DNA of 64,000 nucleotides from Chthoniobacterales bacterium. GTDB taxonomy: Bacteria; Verrucomicrobiota; Verrucomicrobiia; Chthoniobacterales; UBA10450. Positions 36,249-44,791 of this stretch are shown here, piece after piece; within the stretch, counting starts at the first letter, position 1; each line of letters begins with the position of its first letter. The notes beneath the pieces were generated by a model. That model did no database searches. It was not told the DNA's origin and saw nothing but the letters and a program-made list of their open reading frames with translations. The position numbers and the translations under genes were made by a program. The DNA is taken from positions 32,311 to 96,310 of the forward strand of contig JACDGS010000002.1 of assembly GCA_013821455.1 (NCBI GenBank). Reading direction: 5' to 3'.

Positions 36249-36983
36249 ATGGCAATTCGCAGGAGTCATCTTACTTCCGGCGTAACAGCATTTTTAAGGG
36301 ATAAGGATAAGCTTCATCGCCCCCGAGCGCTCGTCCTGGTCCGCTTCGTTTCAGCGCTGCTCGCGCTAACTCCGGTGGCTTGCCTTGCCATCACCGCTAG
36401 CTCCTGGGATGCGGTCGCGGAGTTTAACGACAGCGCGAATCCAGACGCGAAGAATCCTTCCGGCGTCTGGAGCTACGGCTGGAAAAAGATTTTGGCCGGC
36501 AGGTTCTTTCTCGCGCTCACCCACTGTAACGACCTTCCTCCTACGTCCGGCTGGTCCAGCGCGAGCGGGAACCCGGAGATTGGTCATAACTCTCACTCCT
36601 TCCCAGTCACGTTGGCGCCGGATGCACTCACTTTGCCGCCGCACGCCCTATTCATGCGCCCCGGCCTGAATGGAGAGTATGCCGTTCTGCGTTTTACCGC
36701 GCCGGCCGATGGCACGTATAAAGCGAGTGGACAATTCTATGCTCTAGGTGATAACGGAATCGGCGCTACGACCGACGTCTGGATTCTACCTAACGAGAAT
36801 AAGACCGCAGCCTTCTCCGCCCTGCTCGCCTACTCCAGCGGTGCGAGAGCGGCCAGCTTTACCAGCAAAGTCTATCCGCTCAGGAAAGGGAATACGCTCG
36901 ATTTCGAAGTTGGCTACGGCGCGAACAAGAACTACGACAACGACATCACCGGTCTAATCGCCTTGATCGAGGTAGTTAGGTAG
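36249..36983 (+). CDS. Secreted jelly-roll-like protein B, paralogue of A
   Basis: The protein is 244 residues. From residue 50 it matches protein A (29585) along its length: WDAVAEFNDSANPDAKNPSG, LFMRPGLNGEYAVLRFTAPADGTYKASGQFYAL, TTTDVWILPNEN, GNTLDFEVGYGANKNYD. The signal peptide is LVRFVSALLALTPVACLAIT. The first 25 residues look unlike a normal start, so the true initiation codon may be a rare one further in. At the codons matching the exact 9-mer of protein A (30058) it has ACCTAACGA (one mismatch). It may share function with A. Confidence 0.78.
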   Translation: MAIRRSHLTSGVTAFLRDKDKLHRPRALVLVRFVSALLALTPVACLAITASSWDAVAEFNDSANPDAKNPSGVWSYGWKKILAGRFFLALTHCNDLPPTSGWSSASGNPEIGHNSHSFPVTLAPDALTLPPHALFMRPGLNGEYAVLRFTAPADGTYKASGQFYALGDNGIGATTDVWILPNENKTAAFSALLAYSSGARAASFTSKVYPLRKGNTLDFEVGYGANKNYDNDITGLIALIEVVR

Positions 36984-37100
36984 GTCCTTGCTGCTCTCTC
37001 GTAAGTCACTCCGCTTCGCGTCCCAAAAATCGTCGCCCGCACTGGCCGGCGACAAATTGCTGTGCGACGCCGGTGAAAAAAAAAGAAGGAACAAGTATCT

Positions 37101-37658
37101 ATGAAACCCAGTGTCATTACCAACGCGGACACAAATACTTTCGACGTGACTCTCTTTCCCTGCGTGACAGTGACGCGGAGTTTCTTTGTCGGCTTTATTA
37201 TTACGCAAAGCAGTAACCAGTTTCCGGCGGCTTTCGATACCACCAGCCCGCTTTCCAATCGCAGTTTTGTCGCGGGCAACGCTGCCGGCGCGGGCGACAT
37301 TGTCACTCTTTCTAACAATACTTTGCTGCCACTGAACACGGTCGAAAGCTACGGACCCTTGGGTAACTTCATGATCCGCGCGGATGCTTGTGTCCCCGAC
37401 CTTTCTACCATGACTCTCGCTACGCTCGGCGGTTTGGCGGGACTTATCGGTGGCCGGCGCAAACTCAGGAACCTATTCGCCGCACGCTCTTATCCTGGTC
37501 ATGCGCGCGGCTCGGCCGGAGTTATCATTGTCGGCGGTCATCGGAATGCGTCGCGCTCGCAGTCCGGTACACGAGCGGCAATCACGCTTCCCCGCTCGCT
37601 CACTCGTGGCGGCGCATTGCGCCCAGCTTTGCTTCGTATGGGCCGCGCACACATCTGA
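37101..37658 (+). CDS. Fragment of exported protein with VPD-type C-terminal sorting tail
   Basis: The frame opens without a signal peptide, so the 5' part is probably lost. Residues 1-95 are Thr/Asn/Ser-rich with TRSFFVGFIITQSSNQFPAA and GPLGNFMIRADA. Then comes VPDLSTMTLATLGGLAGLI and GGRRKLRN: a VPD motif, a hydrophobic helix and a basic end, which resembles VPDSG-CTERM or PEP-CTERM sorting signals recognised by exosortase. In a normal protein the stop would follow the basic cluster. Here the frame runs on for about 60 residues of unrelated sequence, so the stop is lost. A poly-A run and AGAAGGAACAAG precede the start. I rate it as decayed. Confidence 0.45.
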   Translation: MKPSVITNADTNTFDVTLFPCVTVTRSFFVGFIITQSSNQFPAAFDTTSPLSNRSFVAGNAAGAGDIVTLSNNTLLPLNTVESYGPLGNFMIRADACVPDLSTMTLATLGGLAGLIGGRRKLRNLFAARSYPGHARGSAGVIIVGGHRNASRSQSGTRAAITLPRSLTRGGALRPALLRMGRAHI

Positions 37659-37681
37659 AGCATTCGGCCTAGAACCAGCTT

Positions 37682-37794
37682 GTCATCCTGAGCGTAGCGA
37701 AGGACCCCGCAAGCGTCCCTCGGCGTCGTTAGGCAAAATTATGCGCAGCAACGCATGCGGGGTCCTTCGCCGCGCTGCGCCGGCTCAGGATGAC
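37682..37794. repeat. Inverted repeat element of the GTCATCCTGAGC family, copy 4
   Basis: Ends GTCATCCTGAGCGTAGCGAAG and GGGGTCCTTCGC...CTCAGGATGAC are complementary. The loop region contains a 9-mer copy at 37726. It separates the accessory island from the glycosyltransferase gene. Confidence 0.85.
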
Positions 37795-37816
37795 AAACAC
37801 GAGCCCGCGATTTCCT

Positions 37817-38917
37817 TCAAAGCTGCATGAGCCATTCCGCGATCTCGAGCGCTGCGCGCGGCCGACTCAGCCGCGTGATGTTAGTAGACCACTCCCGCCA
37901 CACCCGAGCATCGTCGGCGAACGCTTTTTCCACTGCCGCCGCGATCGTCTCCGCTGTAGTAGCGATCGTTCCCGAGCCGCTCGCGCGGATCAACTGCGCA
38001 TTTCCCGCCTCCTGTCCCGGCACGATTTGATTCACGATCATCGGACAACACGCCGCGATTGTTTCCTGCACCGTGGCGCCGCCCGCTTTGCTGATGAGCA
38101 GATGACTCTCCAGCATCAATCGCGGCAACTGATCGCTCCAGCCGATGATCTCAAACATCCGCCCTGTGTTGTTGCGCACCGCTTCGACCGCGCGTTGCAG
38201 CTTTTGAGCGCGGCCGACGGTGACCGTTAAGCGCATGTCACTCATCTGCGAAAGTCGCCGAATAGTCTCCGGTGCGATCAGGTGACCCGCGTTGATCATG
38301 TAAAGAATGCGCCGTCCGTATTCCGCGGAGGGCGGCTGCCGCAATGGACCGAGCTGCGAGAACTTCGGCGTCACCGGAAAACCGGTCGCGCGTATGCGAT
38401 CGTTAGGCACGCCAACCGCAGTGAGGACGGAGGCGGTGGCGTCGTTAGGCACGAGGAAGTAATCGCAGGTGCAGCGATACCAGATGGCGTTGATCGTGAT
38501 CGAATCGGTGACGCAAACCACGCGCCGAAAAGGCGGCCTCGTTCCCGCTGCGATCTCGTCGAGCAGATGCGGGTAACCCGGAAAAACCGACACCACCACA
38601 TCCGGACGAAAACGCGCGAGCAGATCGCGCAACCGATTTCTCGCCTGAAAAAAAACGCGCAATCTCGCTCGCGCGTCCTTCTGCCGGTCGATCCAATCGT
38701 AAACCTGCGCCCACGCCGCCGGCGCGCGATTGATCAACGCGAGATATCCGCGCCTAACGACGTCGTTAGTCCGCCCGTAGGTCTCCGCGAAAATATCATG
38801 CAGCTCTACTTCCGCCGTCTCGGGCGCAACCAGGGCCAGTCCGTCGCGCAGGCCGCGCGCGGCAGCGTTGTGCCCTTCGCCGAAGCCCGCGGTCAGGATC
38901 AGGATGCGTTTCGGCAT
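37817..38917 (-). CDS. Glycolipid glycosyltransferase, MGDG synthase / UgtP-like (GT28)
   Basis: The protein is 366 residues. The N-terminal domain has ILILTAGFGEGHNAAARGLRDGL (the glycine-rich loop of MGDG synthase-like enzymes), a long helix region, and FRPDVVVSVFPGYPHLLDEI. The C-terminal nucleotide-sugar domain has LISKAGGATVQETIAACCPMIVNQIVPGQEAGNA, typical of GT28. Such enzymes transfer sugar from a UDP-sugar to diacylglycerol at the inner face of the membrane. Exact sugar and lipid cannot be told. Its start is 27 bp from the start of the divergent YihY-type gene. It carries four exact 9-mer copies. Confidence 0.88.
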   Translation of the reverse strand: MPKRILILTAGFGEGHNAAARGLRDGLALVAPETAEVELHDIFAETYGRTNDVVRRGYLALINRAPAAWAQVYDWIDRQKDARARLRVFFQARNRLRDLLARFRPDVVVSVFPGYPHLLDEIAAGTRPPFRRVVCVTDSITINAIWYRCTCDYFLVPNDATASVLTAVGVPNDRIRATGFPVTPKFSQLGPLRQPPSAEYGRRILYMINAGHLIAPETIRRLSQMSDMRLTVTVGRAQKLQRAVEAVRNNTGRMFEIIGWSDQLPRLMLESHLLISKAGGATVQETIAACCPMIVNQIVPGQEAGNAQLIRASGSGTIATTAETIAAAVEKAFADDARVWREWSTNITRLSRPRAALEIAEWLMQL

Positions 38918-38944
38918 TCGTTAGGCAGAACGAGCGAGACTTTA

Positions 38945-39874
38945 ATGGCAATCCCTTGCCGGCAAAGTAAACTTCCGGTGACGATGAAACGGCTGCATTT
39001 GCTTTGGCGCGTGGTGCGGCGGCTCGTCTGGGAAACGGCCACGGATGAGACTCTCGGCCTCTCCGCGCAGATGGCTTACCAGATGCTTTTCACCCTCGCG
39101 CCGGGGCTGTTGTTTCTCTGGCATCTGCTCGGTCTCTTTGGCACTGATCCCGGGAAATTGCACACCATGCTCGGTGTCGTTAGGGCGTTTCTTCCGCCGG
39201 ATCCGAAGGTGCAGGAAATTCTCGATACCATTGTGGCCAACGTTATCGTCACCGGGAGCAACGGTTGGCTGGTGTTCGCCGGTATTTCTTTGGGCATTTA
39301 TCTTGGGACGATGTTTATCTCCACCATCTCGCGCGCGCTTAGCCTCACCCACGGCGTGACCGAAGATCGCAATTGGTGGTCCAAGTACATCATCTCCTTT
39401 CTCCTCCTCTTCTGGTTTGCCCTAACGATCCTCGTCGCCTTTAACGTCACCGTTTTCGGCGAGGCGCTTGCCGGCATCGCCGAGGTGAATTTCCAACTGC
39501 GCATCCCGCTCCAGGAATGGGTCGGCGCGCTCAATCTTCCGCTCACCCTCATCGCCCTCGTCGTCCTCGCCCTCGCGCTTTATCTTCTCACGCCGGAAAA
39601 CTACCTAACGATTCGGCAGGCCCTGCCCGGCGCGATCTTCTTCTCCGTTGGCTGGATGACGGTGACGAAACTTTTCCAGGTTTATGTCGCGCGTTACGAT
39701 CGCTACAACCCGACCTATCTCGCGCTCGCCTCCATCATCATGCTTCTCACCTGGATGTATCTTACCTGTCTGCTCCTGCTTCTTGGGGGAAAATTGAACG
39801 CCTGCCTGCGGCGCGAAAGCGAGCGGGCCGCGCACCGCGCCGCCGCCGCGGCGGGCGAGCCGCAATCGGCCTAA
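38945..39874 (+). CDS. YihY/BrkB-family inner-membrane protein
   Basis: The protein is about 309 residues from ATG 38945 (or 297 from ATG 38984). Upstream in-frame codons are the complement of the neighbouring gene. Six hydrophobic segments are visible, for example MAYQMLFTLAPGLLFLWHLL, WLVFAGISLGIYLG, FLLLFWFALTILVAF and SIIMLLTWMYLTCLLLLLGG, which is the YihY fold. The function of this family is not settled. Proposed roles include lipid transport. The stop TAA lies in a 9-mer (GCCTAACGA). Confidence 0.88.
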   Translation: MAIPCRQSKLPVTMKRLHLLWRVVRRLVWETATDETLGLSAQMAYQMLFTLAPGLLFLWHLLGLFGTDPGKLHTMLGVVRAFLPPDPKVQEILDTIVANVIVTGSNGWLVFAGISLGIYLGTMFISTISRALSLTHGVTEDRNWWSKYIISFLLLFWFALTILVAFNVTVFGEALAGIAEVNFQLRIPLQEWVGALNLPLTLIALVVLALALYLLTPENYLTIRQALPGAIFFSVGWMTVTKLFQVYVARYDRYNPTYLALASIIMLLTWMYLTCLLLLLGGKLNACLRRESERAAHRAAAAAGEPQSA

Positions 39875-39891
39875 CGACAGCTCGCCGCACT

Positions 39892-40896
39892 TTGATTCGT
39901 TCACCGCGCCCGCCTTTTTTCTGGCCGCTGATCCTGGCGCTTCTGCTTGCGCTCGGCGCGCTCGCAAGCACCGCGCTCCGCGCGCAACTGACCGACGAAC
40001 AAAAAAAAGATCTCTTCCTCAAGGCGCGCGAGCAGATGCGCACCGTCCCCTCTCCGTCGCCGGAGAAATCCTCCAGCCCGCGGCACAAGCCTAAACCCGC
40101 GAAACATCCGCCTGGTAAACACACAAGAACGCCGACGCCCGAACCCGAGGAAACTCCCGAGGCTACACCTGCGAAGCGGACGCCCGAACCGGAGGAAACT
40201 GCCACCCCGCGTTCGAAGCCTAACGAGTCCACGCCCGCGCGCCCCGCCAAGGAAAAGCCCACCGCCTCACCGACCGCGACCGAGTCGCCCGCGGGGTCGG
40301 CGAGCGCCGGGCCGGCGCAGGTTGTAGTTGAAAAATCTGGGTACCAAAAGCCACGCGGGTTTTCCTTGCTGCCTTTCCACCTTTTCGCGACCCACTATAA
40401 CTATCTCACTCGTTCGGTCCGCAATCAGATCGATCGTGCGCCGGTTTTGCGCGAGCGCTGGCGCTTTATCATCGTGCACAACAGCGGCACGCGGCAGGGC
40501 AACGCGCGCATCTTCGATTACTACCATCGGCACGTGCGTCGGATGCAAAATGGGCTCGCCTACCATTTCGTCATCGGCAATGGCACCTCCTCCGGCGACG
40601 GCGAGATCGAAGTCGGCGACCGCTGGACGCGACAGATCAACGGCGGCCACGTGCATAGCGATTATCTCAACAACATCTCGTTGGGAATTTGTCTTGTGGG
40701 CGATTTTAATCGCGACCAGCCAACTCGCGCGCAGCTCGCCTCCGCGGAAGAGTTGATTCGTTACCTGCGCGCGCGTTGCGGGAAGGTGGACCGCAAAGAA
40801 ATCCCGGTGCGACCACACCGCGAAATGAACCCACCGCGCTGGGCCACCGATTGTCCCGGCGATGCCTTTCCCTATCGCTGGTTCAGGCAATTTTAA
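39892..40896 (+). CDS. Exported PGRP-type N-acetylmuramoyl-L-alanine amidase
   Basis: The protein is about 334 residues from TTG 39892, which gives a signal peptide (FFWPLILALLLALGALASTALRAQ). Earlier codons overlap the previous gene and do not fit. Residues 50-135 are a Pro/Thr/Lys/Glu-rich linker. The catalytic domain (about 160-330) has WRFIIVHNSGTRQGNARIFDYYH, NGLAYHFVIGNG and ISLGICLVGDF, then HREM and TDCPGDAFP. The zinc ligands are the His of IVHNS, the second His (VRPHRE) and Cys of TDCPG, as in amidase_2/PGRP enzymes. It cleaves the amide between MurNAc and the peptide stem in the periplasm. Confidence 0.85.
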   Translation: MIRSPRPPFFWPLILALLLALGALASTALRAQLTDEQKKDLFLKAREQMRTVPSPSPEKSSSPRHKPKPAKHPPGKHTRTPTPEPEETPEATPAKRTPEPEETATPRSKPNESTPARPAKEKPTASPTATESPAGSASAGPAQVVVEKSGYQKPRGFSLLPFHLFATHYNYLTRSVRNQIDRAPVLRERWRFIIVHNSGTRQGNARIFDYYHRHVRRMQNGLAYHFVIGNGTSSGDGEIEVGDRWTRQINGGHVHSDYLNNISLGICLVGDFNRDQPTRAQLASAEELIRYLRARCGKVDRKEIPVRPHREMNPPRWATDCPGDAFPYRWFRQF

Positions 40897-40930
40897 CCCT
40901 AACGAGTCTGAAAGCGTGGTCGGCCGATCC

Positions 40931-41086
40931 GGGGAGGACGGGGTGCTACCCCGTCGCGCTTGGTCGAGCCTCGACCAAGGCCTTCTGGTCTGCAGAGAAA
41001 GGGTCACGTCATCTTCCCTTTCGTCGCGCCTTGTGCTGTTCGGCGGAGACTCCGCCGAACGACGGGGTAACACCCCGTCCTCCCCA
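40931..41086. repeat. Inverted repeat with GGGGAGGACGGGGTG / CACCCCGTCCTCCCC ends, copy 1
   Basis: Long complementary ends frame an inner pair (GGTCGAGCCTCGACC and CGGCGGAGACTCCGCCG) that can each form hairpins, giving a cruciform-like multi-hairpin. It is the convergent spacer between the amidase and gatB. Copy 2 is at 44569-44758. Confidence 0.85.
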
Positions 41087-41102
41087 GAACTTGCCGACGG
41101 CT

Positions 41103-42554
41103 CTAGTTTAATTTCCGCTCAAGGATTTTACCGACCAGGGCTGGATTCGCGCGGCCTTGCGACAACTTCATCACCTGTCCTTTGAGGAAGTTCAGCGAAG
41201 CCTTGTTACCCGCGCGAAAGTCCGCCGCCGGCTTCGGGTTTTCCGCGATCACGCGTTCGCAAAGCTCTTCGATCGTGCTCTCGTCGCTCAACTGCTCCAG
41301 CCCCTCTTCTTTCACGATCGCGCCAGCCGTTCGCCCGCTCGCGAACATCTCTGCAAAAACCTTCTTGCCTTGCTTCCCACTGATCTTTCCACCCTCAATT
41401 AACTCAACCAGTTCCTCGAACGCCCCCGGCGGAATAGGAGAATTTGCAATTAGTAGTCCTTTACTCGTTAGGGCGCTTTGCAGATCGTTCAGAATCCAGT
41501 TCGCTACTGCCTTGGGGTGCGGCGCGTTCCGAACCGCTTCTTCGAAATAGCGCGCCAGTGCAAGATCCGAAGCTAACACTCCCGCATCGTAGCTTGTAAC
41601 TCCGTAGTCCTTTTTAAATCGAACCTGCCGAGCTTGCGGTAACTCCGGGACGCCGGCGCGCGCTTCCTCCAAGATTTGCTTCGTCTCCACCGGCAGCAAA
41701 TCAGGCTCCGGGAAGTAGCGATAGTCATGCGCCATTTCCTTGCGACGCATGAGATAAGTCTGGCCTGACTCATCGTCCCAGCGCCGCGTTTCCTGGACTA
41801 ACTCTTCCCCGCGGGAGAGCGCCGCGGTTTGGCGCGCGACCTCATAAGCCAAAGCCCGTCGCACACCGCTGATCGAGTTCATGTTTTTGATCTCAATCTT
41901 AGCGCCTAGCTCTTCCTGAGTCTCAGGGCGCACGGAGACGTTGCAGTCACAACGTAACTGTCCTTTCTCCATGTCCGCGTCACTCACACCGCCATAGATC
42001 AGGATTTGTTTTAGCGCCGTGAGGAAAGCGAAAGCTTCTTCGGGCGAGTTAATCTCCGGCTGAGTCACTATCTCCATCAACGGAGTGCCGGCGCGATTGA
42101 AGTCGATGCCGGTACTCGACTCGAAATGAAAACTCTTCGCGACGTCTTCTTCGAGGTGAATCCGGACAAGGCTGACTATCTTTTCGAGAGTGGCGACTGA
42201 GTCACGAGAATCCCTGGGATAAGCCGAGCGATGTAACGGTACTCGACCGCCGGCACAAACTGGCTGGTCGTATTGCGAGATCTGATAATTCTTGGGCATA
42301 TCCGGATAGAAATAATTCTTCCGATCAAACTTGCAGACAGGCGCTATTTCGCATTCCAACATGAGGCCAGTTAGCGCCGTCAGGCGAAGAGCCTCGTGGT
42401 TTATCACCGGCAACGCTCCGGGCAGCCCGAGACAAGTCGGGCAGGTTAACGAGTTGGGCGGCGCTCCAAACTCTACCGCGCAGCCGCAAAACATCTTCGA
42501 GCGGGTTTTGAGTTGGACATGGACTTCCAGTCCTATACTCGTTAGGTATTTCAT
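41103..42554 (-). CDS. gatB: Asp-tRNA(Asn)/Glu-tRNA(Gln) amidotransferase subunit B
   Basis: The protein is 483 residues, the normal GatB size. It holds the kinase-like core IGLEVHVQL, KTRSKMFCGC, NRAGTPLMEIVTQPEI, MEKGQLRCDCNVSVRP and EIKNMNS blocks, and a C-terminal YqeY-like tail (FLKGQVMKLSQGRANPALV). With GatA and GatC (not in the window) it converts misacylated Glu-tRNA(Gln) or Asp-tRNA(Asn). It overlaps cvpA by 4 bp and is the last gene of the aroC-cvpA-gatB operon. It has no exact 9-mer, but close variants at 41467 and 42540. Confidence 0.96.
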   Translation of the reverse strand: MKYLTSIGLEVHVQLKTRSKMFCGCAVEFGAPPNSLTCPTCLGLPGALPVINHEALRLTALTGLMLECEIAPVCKFDRKNYFYPDMPKNYQISQYDQPVCAGGRVPLHRSAYPRDSRDSVATLEKIVSLVRIHLEEDVAKSFHFESSTGIDFNRAGTPLMEIVTQPEINSPEEAFAFLTALKQILIYGGVSDADMEKGQLRCDCNVSVRPETQEELGAKIEIKNMNSISGVRRALAYEVARQTAALSRGEELVQETRRWDDESGQTYLMRRKEMAHDYRYFPEPDLLPVETKQILEEARAGVPELPQARQVRFKKDYGVTSYDAGVLASDLALARYFEEAVRNAPHPKAVANWILNDLQSALTSKGLLIANSPIPPGAFEELVELIEGGKISGKQGKKVFAEMFASGRTAGAIVKEEGLEQLSDESTIEELCERVIAENPKPAADFRAGNKASLNFLKGQVMKLSQGRANPALVGKILERKLN

Positions 42555-43435
42555 TTCCCAAGCGCGTAGTCCAAAGCCTTTTGGAACTCGAAGCTTTGCA
42601 CCTCGCTCGCCAAGGCGGGATCGTTCATCGCTTCGATGAGCTTTTTATTCTGCAGCAGCTCCAGGTAGTGCTGATGCCGAATGAGGTCGATGATCTCGGG
42701 ATCGTCCCGCAAGGCAACGATCTTCGGATTACGGGTGAGTGACTGCGCGCCGGGATAATCGAGGAAACGCTGGGCGCTCCGCGGATCGGAAACGACGGCG
42801 CCGAGTTTGCCTAACGCCTGGTAAGTGGTCGCGGGAACGACATCGACGCCCTTTACCACTTCGCCTAACGAGCCTAACTCCAGCGAATTCTTCATCTTGG
42901 CCAACGATGTTACGAGCGGCGGCGGTGGCACCGGAGTCGGGACCGGTAAACGATGGACAACCACAGATGCGTGGGCCGAGGTGGGAATCGGCGCCGCTTG
43001 ATGCACTTCGGCATTGGCGAGCGAGCCAACCGCGCGAATACCTATGACGATTAGCCAGACGCTGAAGAGACCGAAAAGAATTCCGAGGCCGGCGCCGCTG
43101 ATTCCGTAGAGGAGGCGGATAGCTCCTGCATTTTGTTGTCCAGTGTTCTTAAAAAGAATTGCCCCGATCCCGCAGATGGCGGCATAAACGACAAGGGCAA
43201 GAATGGAGCCGCCGACAACCGAGAGAACAAGATCCGGTATGTGCACAAACGGCCGCAGGATAGGAACAGCAATAGGACCGCCGTAGTAACCGACGGCGTA
43301 GGCGGCCAGCACCGCGCAAACGCGCACGAGTTGCCTAACGAGTCCAAGTCTCCAGCCGCGCACAATTTCAAAGGCGACGAGAACGAGCGCGAAAGAGACG
43401 AAGATCGTCTGCCAAAGAGAAGAACCGGCCACCAT
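42551..43435 (-). CDS. cvpA: CvpA-family membrane protein
   Basis: The protein is 294 residues from the Met in NEMVAGSS, 5 bp after the aroC stop. Earlier codons overlap aroC. Four transmembrane helices occupy residues 1-155 (FVSFALVLVAFEIVRGWRLG, VCAVLAAYAVGYYGG, VVGGSILALVVYAAICGIGA, GAGLGILFGLFSVWLIVIGI), which is the CvpA pattern. The C-terminal 140 residues form a soluble domain with Pro-rich start and DPEIIDLIRHQHYLELLQNKKLIEAMNDP. It is of uncertain function, linked in other bacteria to envelope stability and colicin V export. Confidence 0.85.
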   Translation of the reverse strand: MVAGSSLWQTIFVSFALVLVAFEIVRGWRLGLVRQLVRVCAVLAAYAVGYYGGPIAVPILRPFVHIPDLVLSVVGGSILALVVYAAICGIGAILFKNTGQQNAGAIRLLYGISGAGLGILFGLFSVWLIVIGIRAVGSLANAEVHQAAPIPTSAHASVVVHRLPVPTPVPPPPLVTSLAKMKNSLELGSLGEVVKGVDVVPATTYQALGKLGAVVSDPRSAQRFLDYPGAQSLTRNPKIVALRDDPEIIDLIRHQHYLELLQNKKLIEAMNDPALASEVQSFEFQKALDYALGK

Positions 43436-43439
43436 CTCG

Positions 43440-44528
43440 TTAGTCTGGTTGCGCGAGCGCGCGCTGGCGCAGCGCGTGATCGCATAGGACCAGCGCCGCC
43501 ATCGCTTCCACCATCGGCACGGCACGCGGGAGCACACACGGATCATGCCGGCCGCGGGCCGCGAGTGTCGTTTCGGTTTTGTCCGTTGTTACTGTTTGCT
43601 GGGCACGCGCGATGGTGGCGGTGGGTTTGAAGGCAACGCGGAAGACTATGTCTTCGCCGTTACTTATTCCGCCCTGGATACCGCCGGAACGATTAGTCGC
43701 GGTGCGCACTTCTTTGTCCCGTATTTCGAAAGCATCATTATGCTCGGAACCTCTTAGCCTTGTCGCGGCGAAGCCCGCGCCGATTTCGAAACCTTTGGTT
43801 GCGGGAAGACTTAGCATGGCTTTGGCCAGGTCTGCTTCTAACTTATCGAAGACCGGTTCTCCCAGGCCGGCGGAGAAGTTGCGCGCGACGCATTCTACAA
43901 TGCCGCCTAACGAATCGCCTTCGGCCCTCGCTTGCTCGATCGCGCGCATCATCGCGCGCGCGGCCTCTTTGTCGGGACAGCGCACGGCATTCGCTTCTAC
44001 CTGCGCGCGCGTCACCACAGAAGAATCAACCGCCGCCGATAAGTCATATACGTCAGTGACGTATGCGATGATTTCGCTCTCGGGATGAAGGAAGGCGAGG
44101 ACTTTGCGGGCGACGGCGCCAGCGGCGACGCGCCCGATGGTTTCGCGGGCCGAGGCGCGACCGCCGCCTTGCCAGTTGCGGATACCGTACTTCGCCTGGT
44201 AGGTGAAGTCGGCGTGAGAAGGGCGGTAGGTGTCCTTCATTTCGCGATAGGCTTCGGGACGGGCATCTTCGTTGCGCACGAGGATGGCAATAGGTGTGCC
44301 TAACGTTTGACCTTCGAAGACTCCGGAAAGGATTTCACAGCGGTCGGATTCCTGGCGTTGAGTAACTATGGCGCTCTGGCCGGGGCGGCGGCGATCTAGT
44401 TCTTGTTGGATGTCGTTAGGCGAAAGCGCAATGCGCGAAGGGCAGCCATCGAGGACGACACCGACACCACCGCCGTGCGATTCGCCGAAGGTGGTGATAC
44501 GGAAAAGTTGACCAAAGCTGCTGCCCAT
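43440..44528 (-). CDS. aroC: Chorismate synthase
   Basis: Last step of the shikimate pathway (EPSP to chorismate, reduced FMN needed). The 362 residues carry the family signatures [79 protein letters not shown] and [18 protein letters not shown]. It is the first gene of the aroC-cvpA-gatB operon, with close spacing. It has 9-mer copies at 43905 and 44414. Confidence 0.97.
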   Translation of the reverse strand: MGSSFGQLFRITTFGESHGGGVGVVLDGCPSRIALSPNDIQQELDRRRPGQSAIVTQRQESDRCEILSGVFEGQTLGTPIAILVRNEDARPEAYREMKDTYRPSHADFTYQAKYGIRNWQGGGRASARETIGRVAAGAVARKVLAFLHPESEIIAYVTDVYDLSAAVDSSVVTRAQVEANAVRCPDKEAARAMMRAIEQARAEGDSLGGIVECVARNFSAGLGEPVFDKLEADLAKAMLSLPATKGFEIGAGFAATRLRGSEHNDAFEIRDKEVRTATNRSGGIQGGISNGEDIVFRVAFKPTATIARAQQTVTTDKTETTLAARGRHDPCVLPRAVPMVEAMAALVLCDHALRQRALAQPD

Positions 44529-44568
44529 AGCGGGAGCAGATTAGTCCGAGTCGCGCGCGAACGAAAGC

Positions 44569-44758
44569 CGGGGAGGACGGGCTGCCAGCCCGTCGAGGGG
44601 AGGTGTCACCTCCACCCCCGAGCGTAGTTGTGGGTGGAGAGATCCCATCGCTCAGGGCGCAGAGTACGAGCGACGTGAGAATGAATCCCAACCCTCCTCG
44701 TGCGCGCGGTTGGAGGCAGACTGCCTCCAACGACGGGCTGGCACCCCGTCCTCCCCGG
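44569..44758. repeat. Inverted repeat with CCGGGGAGGACGGG ends, copy 2
   Basis: Outer ends CCGGGGAGGACGGGCTG and CACCCCGTCCTCCCCGG, with an inner pair GAGGTGTCACCTC and GGTTGGAGGCAG / CTGCCTCCAACG. Same family as 40931-41086. It forms the spacer upstream of aroC. Confidence 0.85.
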
Positions 44759-44791
44759 CGTTTGCCTTCGTGCTCGCATGGTTAGGCAGAG

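Noticed and set aside
38282-38944. Long N-terminal extension of the YihY-type protein
   Set aside because: It is the complementary strand of the glycosyltransferase gene and has no family similarity.
39517-39891. N-terminal extension of the amidase overlapping the YihY-type gene
   Set aside because: The extension is Arg/Pro-rich antisense-like sequence from the other frame; a TTG at 39892 gives a proper signal peptide.
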